Assembly: GCA_023627715.1 (NCBI GenBank)
Contig: JAMAHW010000091.1
Span: forward strand, 62,001-126,000
Direction of reading: 5' to 3'
DNA length: 64,000 nt
DNA from: Periconia sp. R9002
Taxonomy: Eukaryota; Ascomycota; Dothideomycetes; Pleosporales; Periconiaceae
The notes beneath the pieces were generated by a model. That model ran no database searches. It worked only from the letters and a program-made list of their open reading frames with translations, and was not told where the DNA came from. Positions 21,986-35,100 of this stretch are shown in pieces. The translations under genes and the position numbers were made by a program. Each line of letters begins with the position of its first letter. Within the stretch, counting starts at the first letter, position 1.

Positions 21986-22405
21986 ATTAAAAAAAATTAC
22001 AACTATCGCTTGGAGTGTTGATTGAAACTTAAAATGGCCTCACGCTTGATTTTCAGATGCCGGCGTAGCATCGTACGTTGAATCATGCCAATTGATCAAA
22101 GCATTTAAATGGGATTTTAGTACGCATAGCCCGACATCTATAATTCTTATGAATAATCTCGCGGAACCCAAGGATTTCTCAATGAGCAGCGTGCCCGAGA
22201 AATTGGCTTTACTGCAAACATTTCTAATGTCTGGATCAGATGTAACGTTTATGTTGTTACAAAGTGATTATAAACTGCTCACATTGCCTATCTTTATCCA
22301 TCTGCTTTTGATTCTATGTAGTAAATAACTTCCTATCAACAGTTGTGGTGTTAGAAAGGAACGACTATTGCTGAAGCTCGCGGAGAAGGGACAGCCTGTC
22401 AACTA
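21986..22405. other. Gene-free, AT-rich interval
   Basis: Downstream flank of the repeat-precursor gene. A 78-codon ORF (22092-22328) has no recognisable motif and is probably chance. Confidence 0.35.
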
Positions 22406-22636
22406 TTGACTAGCAGTACAAGCCCATACCGAAGGAAATTTTTTCCTACGAAAGAGTTGATAGGTCTGCTAGAATCGCTAGCCACAGCTGAAAAGCTGGG
22501 TTTAGGCCTCAGAAAGATAGCTATAGCCGAGTATTACACGCAAAACCATCCGCACCAACAAAAATCAGAACAGGAAGAGCTCCTTACTAAGGTCTTAAAC
22601 GATTATAGTGAAACGTTAAGAGTTAATCACAGCTAG
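22406..22636 (+). CDS. Unclassified short ORF
   Basis: A 76-codon ORF with charged, helix-like sequence (LLESLATAEKLGLGLRKIA; SEQEELLTKVLNDYSETLR). The composition looks more protein-like than the neighbouring ORFs, but I recognise no family and see no splice partner. The ORF's first codon is not a convincing start. It may be a fragment of an older gene or mobile element. Confidence 0.2.
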   Translation: MTSSTSPYRRKFFPTKELIGLLESLATAEKLGLGLRKIAIAEYYTQNHPHQQKSEQEELLTKVLNDYSETLRVNHS

Positions 22637-22911
22637 AACATTAAGCTGTGTGCCGCCTTAATTATACCGGTTAGAGAGAAGAGGGGTGTCAGCTTCCTTC
22701 TTCTTGTCCAACGTAATGTCTATGGACTGGATTCGCTGCAGTGGCTAGGGGGACTAAGCCCAAGGCAAAAGACGCGTCGGGGCATCGCAGCCGGCGAGAA
22801 CACTGTTCGTAGGCTTGCACCTGTTCCAGGTGTGCAGAACCGCGAATAGTCATTGCAGCCATCTTGTCTGTGGCGATCTCGTTCACTTGCATCAATGTAT
22901 CATCTCCCGAA

Positions 22912-23157
22912 TTAACCCCTGTCCTCATCCCCTTCATCATTAACACGGGCATTGTCTTCGCTTGAAACTTGAGTCTGGGTATCTTTTTCACTGCCACTGT
23001 CCAGAACAATAGGATCCCACTGTGTTGTCACATACTCTGACAGTTCACCGAAGGAGTTACTCGAAGATCCCTTAAAGGTGAACGAGCACAGTGCGAGAAT
23101 GGAGGAACTGGACGCGGCACCCCTGGGGGTGGGCGGTGCCTTTCTCTTTCTTGCCAT
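22912..23157 (-). CDS. Unclassified acidic-tailed small protein
   Basis: About 80 codons from an ATG near 23155 (MARKRKAPPTPRG) with a basic head, Ser-rich middle and acidic tail. It contains DPIVLDSGSE, resembling a SUMO-interaction motif (hydrophobic patch followed by Ser and acidic residues). After its stop, another frame stays open (22689-22960) with plausible protein sequence, so the gene may be longer, spliced or frameshifted. No family recognised. Confidence 0.25.
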   Translation of the reverse strand: MARKRKAPPTPRGAASSSSILALCSFTFKGSSSNSFGELSEYVTTQWDPIVLDSGSEKDTQTQVSSEDNARVNDEGDEDRG

Positions 23158-23774
23158 CCCGGATAATGGGAAGAGCGAGTGATCTCTACGTACACGACAA
23201 TGAGCGTATGACAACGAGTGGATAGGGAGGGATTTGGTGATTAGGTCACAAAAGACGAGATAAATGCCATCTCGAAAGCAGCCTGGCGAACTCTTATGAC
23301 GTTAAAGCCCATCAAGGAGGAAGGCACATTGAACTGGGACGGCTCGTTGGGCCATGAGGCCTTCGCATAAAGCAGGAAGGCATGCAACCCCAAAGCACAT
23401 TCCCTTTGGGTATTAGAGTTTGTGTAGCATGGAATGAATGGAGTACACGTCACTTATTTGCACAACGGATACCGGATAATGTCAGGATGACTTGAGAAGC
23501 CATGTACTTCAGCTGTTTCTATCACTGATTACGGATCGCCACTTTCACTTACGCATATAATTGACTTGAAGTTATCATCGCGTCGTCTAACGTATATTTG
23601 AACATACTTTCATTTTAGAATTATGAAAGGATTTGTTCAAAAATTTTGAACATCGAAAACCCTGAATGATATTACCAGATATTATGCTGACTTGTAAAGC
23701 AGTGACTCGTAAGTATATCGTCAAAGCCCGCTTGCATAGCTATTCAACCAGCCCCAAATTCAACAGGAAGAAAA

Positions 23775-25192
23775 TCACTCGATCACCATAACCCCCACCT
23801 TCTCCGCCAACTCATCCCCTTCTGCCCCTCCTTCCCCTTCCTTCCAAAACTCCGCCCCCACAGACGGTACCATCTCAAATCCAAACAAATTCCTCTCCTC
23901 CTCGCCCATCGACTCATGAATAAACCCTTTCCCCTCAATATCCAAAACATCAATTAGAACCGGCCCCTTGTACGTCTCCCTTCCCATCGACTTATCCTTC
24001 GTGAAAATATTCACATAAAACGGAACACCCTTCACGTCGCCAATATGTTCGACCGACAGCCGCGATACGGGGCAATCGCCATGTACGTAAGCGTTCTCAC
24101 CACTTTCCTCGTCGTAATACGCAAATGTCATTTGGTCGCGTCCGATGGAGACGTGTAAGCGCATATCGCCGTCGTTCATTGGTTTACCGTGGTAGAACCA
24201 GCGCGTAGGTCCGTTTCTAATTTTCCGAGCTGCGGTAGCTGTTACCCCGTTTCGAACGAGAATGGTATCTGGGCGCCTACCCACTACGTCGGTAGACGAA
24301 TTGCTCAATACGACCGAGAAGACGATGTCAGCGTGCAGGTTCGAGAGATCGACTGCGAAAGAGTGGACTTCGTCGGACCCGGTTTGGAGGTAGATTGGTT
24401 CGGAGGTGATGATTTCTGGTTTTCCGGCTTCAATTGTTGACTGGGAGAAGATGGGCGTTGCGGGGACGGGGGTGGCTTCTACGAGTGGGATACGCGGAAC
24501 GGCAGGGAGACGGTCCTTGTATTCCAAGAAGGTTTGTCTCGCGCCTTGTTTGACTTGCTCGAGATCTCCCATGGTAACACTTGCCTTGACTAGGCTGCCA
24601 TTTTCTTGTGGGACGTAGTCTGGATAGCGCAGCAGGAGAAAGTCAGCGAAAAGGCTTGGTTGGAGTGTATGAAGCGAGAAATTTTCACGTACATGACACG
24701 ATGGCAGACATCAGGGACGCGAATAGGGATGAGAGAGTGTACTCGGACTTCCAAGTACCCCCTGTTGCCGCCGGGCGCAGGATATCGAAACACAAGCTAC
24801 TTTGCGTTGTGGTTTTCCCTATCACCCATCGACTCGCATCGACGTTATATCGCTTGGTAGGTGTATAAAGATGGACTACTGGTGGCTTCGTGGGATACTC
24901 CTAAAATATGATACCAAGTCAGTGGGCGATTAACATCTTTAAAAACTCGTTTCCCTCGCGTAACACTGACACAAACACATCTATGCTGAAAGTAGTGACT
25001 TACATCCCCAATATAAAGAGATCCCACAAGATTTTGGTGAGATAAAGCTCCATCGTTGGGCTGCATGATGAAGTAAAAATGAGTAACATCGTTGTCGGCG
25101 TTGCCACGACTGATTTGGGTCCTCAAACTGAAGAAACTGCGGTTCACATCCTCGATCTCCGCCCACACTCGCTTGAGAACGCTATGCTTCAT
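23775..25192 (-). CDS. E2/UBC-fold protein with C-terminal extension
   Basis: Three exons (25192-25004, 24900-24693, 24619-23775; introns 103 and 73 bp) encode 413 aa. The first 150 residues follow the ubiquitin-conjugating enzyme layout: an N-terminal helix with LKRVWAEIEDVNR, then GSLYIGDEYPTKPPVVHLYT (the E2 YPxxPP turn), then SLCFDILRP with a Cys where E2 enzymes carry the catalytic Cys, a Trp (GGTWKSEYTLSSLFASLMSA) and the crossover helix. The usual HPN triad before the Cys is not apparent. The remaining 260 residues match no family I recognise. The upstream exons are recovered only by splicing and join in frame. It could be a true E2, or an inactive UEV-like protein if the missing HPN is essential. 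Confidence 0.72.
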
Positions 25193-26139
25193 TTTGGAGA
25201 AGTTGTAATTACAAAAAAACCAAAAGATCAGGGCGAAAATCTCATATATTTTTATATCTATCTTGATCTACTTTTTATCGCTATGTGCAAACTCCCAATA
25301 CTGAGTCATTTGGCTCAGCTTTGCGGACATCGTTAACGTCGCTTATAGGACTTTGTTAGGATTTGGGTTAGCGTGCATAATTTAGGTAGCGCGTACATGT
25401 ACAGTTATTCTACGAATAATATCCTAGAATAGAACCCTTCTCTTGATTTAGGATATTCCAATTGGTTCGTATCAGCGCAATGCTACCTACCTCATCGACG
25501 CTACACCGCGTACGCAGCAAAAGCAGTTTAGCGCAATTGAAGTGTAAGAGTCAGAGCATTTGGCGTCGGAATCCTACCTCCCTAATACAGGTAGTAATAC
25601 GAATAGCTCAGTCTCTTTTTTCTAGGGAGAAATATTTTCTAAAACGGGGCTTAGGAATGTGAAGGAGTCATAACAAACCACGACCATCATCAAATCTCTC
25701 AGCCCGACCGACCCCTTCCCTCGAAAAGATCGACATGCAAGTAGTGGAAATTTTTTCTCATACAGAATCGTTACATTTCGTATGAAAACTATGGAACTCT
25801 CATCGCAGAGTATTGTACTACTCGCGGTATCAACGTAGGTAAAAGAAGAAGAGAGAGAAAAACACAATAACGTCCTCAGCCAGGACAACCACACACCTGG
25901 GCAGGTCTTGTTTTCTTGGAGCGCCACGGAAAGCGAGAATATGAACGTCGTCGTCCTGACAATCCCATATCCTCTGGCTCAACAGCGAGAGCGGAGCCCT
26001 CCAACGGAGATTCTAGCGGCGGTTCCATCACCAACTCCATTGTGCATGCGGAGCTGGATCTACCGCAAAAGCCAGTTATGGCATAAGACTAGACGACTTT
26101 ATGGACGTAATAGACAGCGACTGTTTGACTTCTCCCTAG
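25193..26139. other. Gene-free, AT-rich interval
   Basis: Promoter side of the UBC-like gene, then AT-rich sequence (25340-25660) with short scattered repeats of the cctaggata type that look like decayed repeat DNA. No transposase ORF or terminal repeat could be identified. Confidence 0.35.
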
Positions 26140-26676
26140 GTGAACGCGAGAATGTTTGCGGCAGACCCGGAAGTGCCACAGGACCCCCCACAAGACGTGC
26201 TTGAGCTCTTTGAAAACCACGCCGAGGAACTGCTTCCGAGAACGGAAAGCGCTCTGGTAGATGTACCGAACCTTCCTATCCACATGGCCGTTCGATCTGG
26301 TTCGGCCAAGGTTGTGGGCTTGCTTCTCGAGCACGGCGTGAATTGCAATGTTACAGACGATCCAGGCCTCTCGCTCCTGATGGCGGCGTGCATCCGCGGT
26401 GACATTGAGATTGTCAACACGCTACTCGATGCTGGTGAAGTCATCACATGTTCAGATGCATGTCAATAGTCTCCGTGGCACTGTGCGGTACTCGGTTGAC
26501 TCGAAGCTCTGCTCAAAGTTCTATTGAAACATTGCAACGACGACACTAGGGTTCTGAATATCTTTGATCGGGATGGGCCGACGCCCTTGCACCTTGCGAT
26601 ACAGACTGGATTTGATGCGGCTGTTGAGGCACTGTTGCTTGCTGGTTCCAATGCAAGTTGCCCGGTCCGGAAATAG
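26140..26676 (+). pseudogene. Broken ankyrin-repeat gene
   Basis: The frame encodes several ankyrin repeats: LPIHMAVRSGSAKVVGLLLE, LSLLMAACIRGDIEIVNTLL, then SPWHCAVLG, and TPLHLAIQTGFDAAVEALLL. The same frame carries two internal stops, TAG at 26467-26469 and TGA at 26497-26499, with ankyrin sequence continuing on both sides. Both stops can be explained by a single C-to-T change (CAG to TAG, CGA to TGA). The left edge coincides with a plausible acceptor (cctag before 26140), so upstream exons may once have existed; none is clear now. Probably an inactive relic. Confidence 0.75.
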
Positions 26677-27528
26677 TAGCGCCATCTGTTAAGGCTGGGG
26701 GCCGAGATATAATGGCTTTCGAAAAAACATGTTTAGGTCGGACCATGGAGCAATTTAGACGAGGATCACCGATGAAGTCGCCTTCAGATGTTCACGAGTA
26801 GGTACCTACGCAAGTGATGTCACCTGTCACCTATCTATTGGTCGTTCACTATGGGTCTAAGCTTTATGCACGCCTTGTGCAGTACTTATGTAATTTGCTG
26901 CAGCTACGAAGTATCCGTAGAAACTGTAGGATTTATAATGGGATGTCTTTCTCTCCCCCGCAAAGATTCGGACGCACTCACCACTCACGCTAGGCTTCAC
27001 ATCAGACCCACAGTGTCACTCTCTTACTGTCAGCTCAAGTCCTGGAACAATCAGTACCGTCAAATCCAGGTCGCTCTGCACAGCACCGTACAGCTTTGCT
27101 TTAACGCTTCGCATTCCCGTGTAGATACCTTCCGTAAGCAGTAATCTATGAGTGCCAAACCAGCCACATGTGTATGAATGCTCTAGGAACTCTAGTCCCT
27201 CCAAACCAACGTTAACCTTATGGCGAATTGGCTAAAGCTAAGATGGCGCCACTAGCGTTAAGCTCCCGCCGTGCCCGCTAGCTCCCGCTAGTTCCCGCCC
27301 CCACTAAGTACTGCCGGACGCTCAAGGCAGCTACCGCAACATAAACAAACACGGCTCAACTACGCTATACGCAGCCTGGTTCCTGTGTCCAAGTGCGTGC
27401 AAAACAACCTCGTCTTTACCACTAACGAGCTCTTCGAGGCCGCTTCTCTCGCTCTGCAACACGACTTCACCTCGAGGTCCATTCTCCACGCATCTCGTAA
27501 TTCTGAGTGCGTTCGATCCAAAGCAATT
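26677..27528. other. Gene-free interval with short GC-rich repeat
   Basis: Relic sequence beyond the ankyrin gene and the promoter region of the dehydrogenase. A short GC-rich stretch at 27262-27303 repeats gctcccgctag/ttcccgccc units. An ORF crossing into the dehydrogenase from 27385 has no ATG and is not used. Confidence 0.35.
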
Positions 27529-28431
27529 ATGGCAAACCAGCTAAAGTACAACTCCAAGCTCTGCGATGCACACATCCTCGTCATCGGAGGCTCCTCTGGC
27601 CTCGGCTTTTGCGTCGCAGAAGCGTGTCTTGAACTCGGCGCTAACGTTGCCATCGCCTCTTCCAATGCGACCCGGGTAGACCGCGCCGTTGCGCGACTGC
27701 AAACCAGCTACCCCTCGGCCAAAGATAAGGTGCATGGCCTACTTGTAGACTTGTCTGATACCGAGACATTAGAAGAAGAGCTGAAGGGCGTGCTAGAAGG
27801 GGCAGTTCAGAAATTCGGTACAAGTAAGCTCGACCACGTCGTGTTTACCGCAGGGGATCCGTTGGCTATGATGCCCTTGAAGGACATGGTATGCTCACAT
27901 TTACTTTATCTGTACCTGCACAAGTCCGTCGCCCTCAAGAAAGGTTCGCCCTCTAGAAAAGTTTCCGGCTAACTGGTAGGGGCGTAATGATAGAACACCA
28001 AAAATGTCATCCGCGCAGGCACAGTTCGCTTCTTTGCCCCGCTTCTCCTGGCCAAATACCTCCCCTCGTACCTCAACTCCTCTTACAAATCGTCTTATAT
28101 CATCACCACGGGAGCCGTATCAGAGAAGCCAGTTCCCAACTGGAGCGTCATTGGTAGCTATGCAGGCGGGACCCATGCTATGGTGCGCAACCTCGCGCTA
28201 GATCTCAAACCCATCCGGGTTAATGGCGTAAGTCTCGGCGTTGTAGACACAGAACTGTGGGGCGACGATCAAGACAGGAAAGACAAGACCTTGAGCTTTC
28301 TGGCGCAGAAGATGGCGACGGGAAGACCAGGGCGACCTGAGGATGTGGCAGAGAGTTATTTGGCTTTGATGAAGGATTGGAACATTGATGGAACTATGAT
28401 CAGCACTAACGGCGGGAGTTTGATCATGTAG
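27529..28431 (+). CDS. Short-chain dehydrogenase/reductase-like protein
   Basis: Rossmann-fold NAD(P)-dependent oxidoreductase family protein, 265 aa, in two exons (27529-27888, 27994-28431; 105 bp intron, GTATGC donor and ATAG acceptor). The cofactor loop is VIGGSSGLGFCVAEA (TGxxxGxG class), LLVDLSD is the adenine-binding acidic loop, VVFTAGD replaces the usual NNAG, and IRVNGVSLGVVDTEL follows the active site. The catalytic YxxxK is degenerate: the aligned stretch is SYAGGTHAMVRNLALDL, where the Lys position holds Thr. Related fungal SDRs share this change, so it may be a specialised subgroup and not decay. Substrate unknown. No neighbouring biosynthetic gene suggests a pathway. Confidence 0.88.
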
Positions 28432-29161
28432 GAGACTGGATGCTTTGGAGTCATTTTTGTACATGGTAGCTACATCTGTTGCTATTGATCCCAGTGGAAA
28501 TTTCGAACACCAGTTCTCCTACCCACTCCAAGGGACACCTCTTACTTCTGCGACGAACATTAGGCTACGGCTATGGTGAGTTCTAAGTGGAGCAACGGAA
28601 GCAATTGTCGCAGTGATAAGAATTATCCATGTGGCCGTTTACCGATTAGGTACCCATTAGATTCAGAACTTCAATATTATTTCTATAACCCTTATCTCTA
28701 AAAGCACGAATACTCTCCACCTTCCTCTAAAGAATCAATTTGCAAGCGATGGAATTGTATCTCATCACTTGGTCCCTTAATTTACTGTGTACACACCCTG
28801 AGCTAGGACATTACCACGTTTTTCTTATCGTCCCACGATAGAAGATTTTTTTCATAAGGCAACATTTTGACCATATTTTTATTTACAAGGAATAGAAATC
28901 GCGTTTTTTCGCGTCCACTTCCTTTTTTAGCCTAGAGAATGGGAGGAATGATTATGATGCTTAGGAGATTATGTACGTCTAATGCAATATGACGGAGGGT
29001 AATCGCCAATCCATCGCCGAAAAACCCAACCCGTGTACGTCGGTCGACCACGCCACAAACGCCTGATGCCCAAAAGGAAAATGGATTGAAGAAAACACGA
29101 CGAGATGAAGAAGGTAGGAGTAAACACTCTCTCCCTTCCCCTATCATAAAATGCCCACGCC
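28432..29161. other. Convergent 3' intergenic region
   Basis: Lies between the dehydrogenase (+) and csf1 (-) stops. AT-rich, no gene or structure recognised. Confidence 0.4.
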
Positions 29162-32100
29162 TCACGAAGTCCCCAGAATCCTACCATACGCGTCCTCCAC
29201 TTCCCTCGCGATCTCCAACAACGTAACAATAACAATCTGGTGCGTGACATTAGGCAAGCGATCCCTATGTAGACCGATCCACTCAAGAGGGGGCGTGGCC
29301 TCGCCCATGTCGCGGAGCTGCGGGGTTTCGATGAGAGGCGGTTCAAGGGCCTTGTATGAGTATCGGCTTTGGGGGACGTTGACTACGGCGGTGATTTTGC
29401 CTTCGGGTTGTTGTTGAGTACTTTGAGGCTGGATTGATGTTGAGAGTGTTGCCGTGGCGTCTTGTGAAGCTGGGGTTTTGTTGTCGCCGCTGGAAGGCGC
29501 AGCAGCAGTGGCCGGCTCATTGGAGCTGATTTTGATGTTGGATTCCGGGAGTGGTTTCCCTAATCGTGAGGCCAGGGTGCGCGAGTGATTTGACCACATG
29601 GTGCGGATAAAGGAGATGCGGTTGTAGTTCCAGCCAACATCGACTTTGCCCTCGAGCGAGCTTTTGAATACATATTCTATCTCGCTGCTGCGAGGCTCCT
29701 GCCACGTGTGCATAGTGGCAATGACCTTGGGTACGCGCAAAATGGTTCCTCCGCGCGCGTTTTTGATGTTTTCCATGACGTCTTCTACAGTGAGGTCTGT
29801 CACGGGATTGGTAGTTGTTTTCTTGGGTGATGGAAGAGAGGAGAGCGCAAAGGAGAGTTGGCCTAGCGTGAGGCCGAGACCCGAATGGATTTTACCACCT
29901 TCGAGGGCAACGGCGAAACGCGCCTGGGCGTCGGCGGCTGTTAGGAGTAGGATTTGCGTGTCGACGAAGGTGGAGGGGAAGACGCCAAAGTTGATGGAGC
30001 GCAGTGTGACAACGACGTCTGTATGGAGTGATATTGGAGCTTTCACATCGTCCTCGTCGGGCTTTGAAGAAGACATGCTCTGTGACATTTTACGACCAAA
30101 TGGCTGGCCAACTGAGGATTTGCGACGCAAGAACTTCTCAATGTCTTTGAGGGATTGTTTGTAAGCTTGCTGATTTTCCTGAATCAGGCGCTCAATGGCT
30201 TGCCACAGGGCAAGGCCCTGCGCTGCGCTTGTCGTGTGACAGCAGACATGAACCTTGTCTCCGTCGAGGATTGCGACAAGGCGATTGCGGGCGCCCTCAT
30301 TTGGTTCGCGCACATTATACATTAGGAAATTGAAATTGGCAATGTCGGCAATTATGAATGCCTGGTAGTCAAATCCTGCCTTGACGCGTAGCTGATTGAA
30401 TCCGATGGATGCTTGAATCATAGGAGTCTGCTTGCTAAGAACTTCTTGGGAAGGCCAGCTAATCGATGTTCGCACCTTCACACCAGCAAGCTCCACAAAC
30501 CCGCTCGTGCGGCCTGTGCTTTCGAGACTAATTGTGTCAACACCGATGCAAAGATTCTGCTCCCAATCGGTGCTCTTCCTGGAAGAGGCCCACATGTTGT
30601 GGATATTGAGTGATGTCTTGCCAATAGCTTGCCCAAGGTCAAGCTCCACCGATAGCTTGGCGATAGCCACGTTCGCATTCCATGGAAAGGCGGTAGCTGC
30701 TGTGACCTGCTGGTATCGCTGAATGAGATACTCCTGCGGCTCTTGGGCCATATTGGGTGCAGGAGTCTTGGGTGATTGGCGTATTTCAGGCGGAACCCAA
30801 ATTTCTCTGAAGAGTAAGAAATCTTGAAGCTGTCGAGCATTGATCTGTAAGGCCATGGGATTGATCTTGAGTATTGCTGAGATACCGCTGGTTCCACTTA
30901 GATGCTTGCTGTTCATCAACGACAGAACGACAGAATCGACATTGAACCCAAACGTGGATTCCCTCGAATAGACGTGTTGAACAGTGGCTTCCAGATTCTC
31001 GAATGCAGCCGAGGCAGCGAAGAAATGGCCGTGTTCCTGGGATTTGACGCTGTTGACTGTAATATAAATATCTTCAAGCTTTGCGATGGCTGCAACGCGT
31101 GCGATGGGCTGGCAGCTTAAACTGAACTCTTGTCTACAGATGCGCAAGCCCAGATTCAACCGGGTCCTTCCGAGAAGCGTACTAGGATCTGCAGTGATTA
31201 GGTTGTTCTCATCATCTTGCGGCTTTGGCGCTGACTTCGGTTCAATCTGCAATTGGGATGGTTTCGCAGGTGTAGAGGCAGAGTTGGGTGATTCCTCGTC
31301 TTTCTCGCGAACAACTTCCTTGATGCTCTCGGAAATTTCGATGATGACAGGCACGACAGTGGGATACAGAGTATTACTCGACCCATCGACCCTCATCTCA
31401 GCGTTCAGAGACGGCTCGTGTCCTTCCTCGTCTCTATACTCTACTTTGATTGCTACACCTGGAGCTCGTAGATCCAAACTGCTCTTTGACGAATCTCCAA
31501 CAAATTGACTATATCGTCCCTTTTGCTGCGAGCGGCTTTCTTTGGCGTTCGAGTCCAGCTTTGAGTCACTTCCATTAATGTGGACCACCGCACCAGCAAA
31601 GTTTGCATCCACCAAAAGTGCACCCAGTTGTTTGTTGCCGAATGGATTCTTCCGTTGAGCTCCGCTTTTGGTAGGCGTAGTGCTCCAGTTTGCGGAAGCA
31701 TTGCGAAACTTTTTGCCTGCTAATGCAATTGACCGCTCGATAACGTTGGCAGGCTTGATGAATTGAGAATCGAGCTGCAAATGGAGCGATTTGCCTGCAG
31801 CATGAAATGCAATATTTCGGGTATCCTTGGTAGAACTGTATGTCACATTGAACACAACTTCGGGGAGGAGGGCTGAGTTCAAAGACCGTGCACGTTTATC
31901 CGCGGATACTGGTACCATCTGCAAGTTCATATCCTCAATCATCAAACGAGCTGTGTCATCTTTGCGTGTCGACAGATCAACTCTTCTAAAGGATAACACC
32001 AGATCTTCAGATTCAGTGTTTGAGAAGGGAGCAATTGATGTTCCTACAATCCAACTGATTTGAATATTTAGCAATTCCAGAGAATACGTAGACGTGAATA

Positions 32101-35100
32101 GTGCACCAGAGTCCACGCTTTGTTGGTCAACATCTGTATCGCTCTTTATGCTTTGAGCTCGCTTATTAGCAATCTGACTCTTCTTGTTTCGAAGTCTCTT
32201 CAGATATTTCTTTTCCTTTGATAGGTCCAAGTCCTTGATCTTGTCCTGCAGATGATTCATCACATCTACCACGGCAGATGCTGTGTCTGCAAAAATGTTC
32301 ACTTCAAGGCCAGAGCTCTTAGCTCGGTACACTCTGCGAGTAGACCCTTCGTTCACTTGTGCAGTAGCTTGGAACATGGCGCTGAATGTAAGATTTCCGC
32401 AACGCCGAATTGAGTCGTGATCCGATAATGTGATGTCGACAGAGATTTCGTGTAGCAATACAATTGCCTCTGGGAATGCTAGAATCTTGTTGTCGTGGCC
32501 GATGTTAGATGCTTTGAGCTGAACGGAAGTTAGTCGAACAGCTAGATTTGCGGTAGGAGAGTCTCTATGCTGTCCTGGAGCGTTGGCAAGAATGTTCAAA
32601 CCAGAAAGCGTCAGCTGTACACCGAAAACGATTTCCCTCGAAGACAGTGGCGTTTTGGCAACTGGCTCACTGCTTTTAGCAGGGAATATCTCTTCGATGT
32701 GTGTCCTCAATATCTCCACGTCATCTTTGATAGCATGAACCACGTTAGAAATCTCGGGTTTGTTAATGGTCGCTATCAGGGCTTGGATTTCCGAAGCCTG
32801 CAAGTTGATCGTTTCAATGGTTCCTGCAGCAGACACTTTAATCTCCTTCTCGGTGTTCGTGACCGACACTCTGCCATTGACAGGCGGAAATTCGAGCGAG
32901 CTAACGATATTCGAACTTTCCAAGGTGTTGCTGAGCATTCTGTGCGTATGAGCTGCAAGATCATAATCCACGCGCAGTGTGACATTCTGGCCAAGAGTAG
33001 GTATCACAGAGATACGGCCCGTTGTACCAGCGATCGACCAGGTCAGGGAGTGCAAGAATGCCACTTCAATCTGATACTCATCCATCAGTAAGGCGAGCGT
33101 GATATTCGGTAACTGTGTTGCCTTTTCATCCTTTTTCGGCGTGTCAGACTTAGACTTAGACCCAGTCTGCATGGCCATTGCTTGCCCATGGAGATACGCA
33201 ACCTCATCTCGTACCACCAAATCGGCAACTTCAATCAAGCCAAGCACACTCTCCTCAACACGCAATTTAATCATTTGACTAGCACCAGCCACTTGGATTT
33301 CATCGGGAATGATACTCTCCGTCCCATGCTCACGGTGTGAAAAGTAAAGACTTGGTTGGCTGAAGTGAGAGTGCAGCAGTGGCCGAGACCGTGAAGACAA
33401 TCTCGCCAAAGCCTGCTCTGCATGGATATGCACCGTTGATGTCTGTCCTTGTTTGGAGGCTTTACGATCTAAAGTAACGACGGATGTCCGGAAGCGTTTG
33501 CCCACAAGCACACTCTGCAAATTGATGGTATCGAGCGAAAGTTCAGCCTCTTCCGTCACAAATACAATTTGCAAACTACGATCGAAGATGCTCTCTACTT
33601 TTTTGTTTACAGAGCGTGGCGGGCTGTCGATCGTGTGCTTGAGACTTTCCTCCTGAAACATGCCCATCAGGGTTTTGACGAGCTCACAAATTTCCCAGCG
33701 GATATGAATGAATGTGTGCATAGCATTGATCTGAACGACTGTGGTCTGCTGAAGAGATTCAGATGCCGTTACCATGAGACCTGTAGGCTCCGGGGGTGGT
33801 TCCAAGACGACATTGATTGCCAGAAGTTGTAGTCCGACTTCGCTTTGGCTGGGGCCGGGATCAAGGATCAATTTGATACCTGCAGAACGGATATTGACGT
33901 GAAGTGGAGAGCTCTTAACTACCTCCGCTTGACTGACAAGACGTCCAAACAGCATCTTCATTGCCAGACTTTTCTTTACATGTGCTAGATCCCAGGCACG
34001 CCACTGGTCCCACATACTAATGATCTGCTCTTCTGCGTCCTTGGGACATGGCTGAACTGTATCCTGAGCGCAGTGATCCAAGACTTTCTGTTTTTGAGAG
34101 TCTGTCAAGCTCCGCCAAGTGTATCGAAACCGCGAGAGGATTTTCCAAGAGTCGTGGCTACGTAAATGGTCTCTGACCGCACGAAGAGTGTACGACGCCT
34201 TCGTCAGGAAAGCCGGGTCCTGGACCCGATCTTGCAGACTGGTGAGATACCATGCCAGATACTGCAATCGCGTTTCTTGTCTCTCGATAACATGGGTAAA
34301 ATCTGTACCCAATTCTTCTCCTAGCAGGGTAGTCCGATGAATGAGTGAAGCCAGGTATTGAATCTTCCGACTCGCAGTGGCCGTTTCAAAAGCTTTGAAA
34401 TTGACGTTGATGGCGGTTTCTTTGGACTTTCTCATCCACACTAACAAATCTCTTATCTCAGCCTGAACTGCTACATCTTCATCAGACTCATGTGCGCTAC
34501 GTTCCGTAACAGAAATGCCAAGCGAGCCTAAAGTTGTGTGCATAGAGATCGAATTCTCCCCGGCTTGTTCACCGGGAAAGTTCTTGATGCGAGCCGCCGT
34601 CTTGAGCTCGTTGAGAATTATGTCATATTGGTCTTTGCTCATATCGAATTTGTTTTGGAATCGAATGTGGGTGAACGGAACGTGAACATCGAACTCGATC
34701 GTGTCCCCTTTTCCTTCGCGGCGTTTTTGATTGTCAAGAATCTTTTTCATGACACTGACTTGGAAACCATCCAAAACATCCTCGGGTTGACGTGGTTGCA
34801 ACTCATCCAATAGTTTTGACGCGCATCGGACGAAGACTGGGGTACAGTAAAGCCTCAGGCCGGGCTCGGCAGCAACAAGAAAACTCATATGCTCAAAGTT
34901 TTCGTCGAAGTTCTTCGAAGCTATATCGTTGAAAACGAGTGCATCCTCACCAGCATCACGTGCTGATCGAGAAGGCAAACGAGGAAATTCGGGAACATCT
35001 GACATGTCAGGCTCAACAAGATCCAGGGGGAAATATGGGGCAGTAAGAGAGCTGGATAAAGCAACTGAAGACGGCGGAAGATTTCTTCGCGCCCTCTCTT

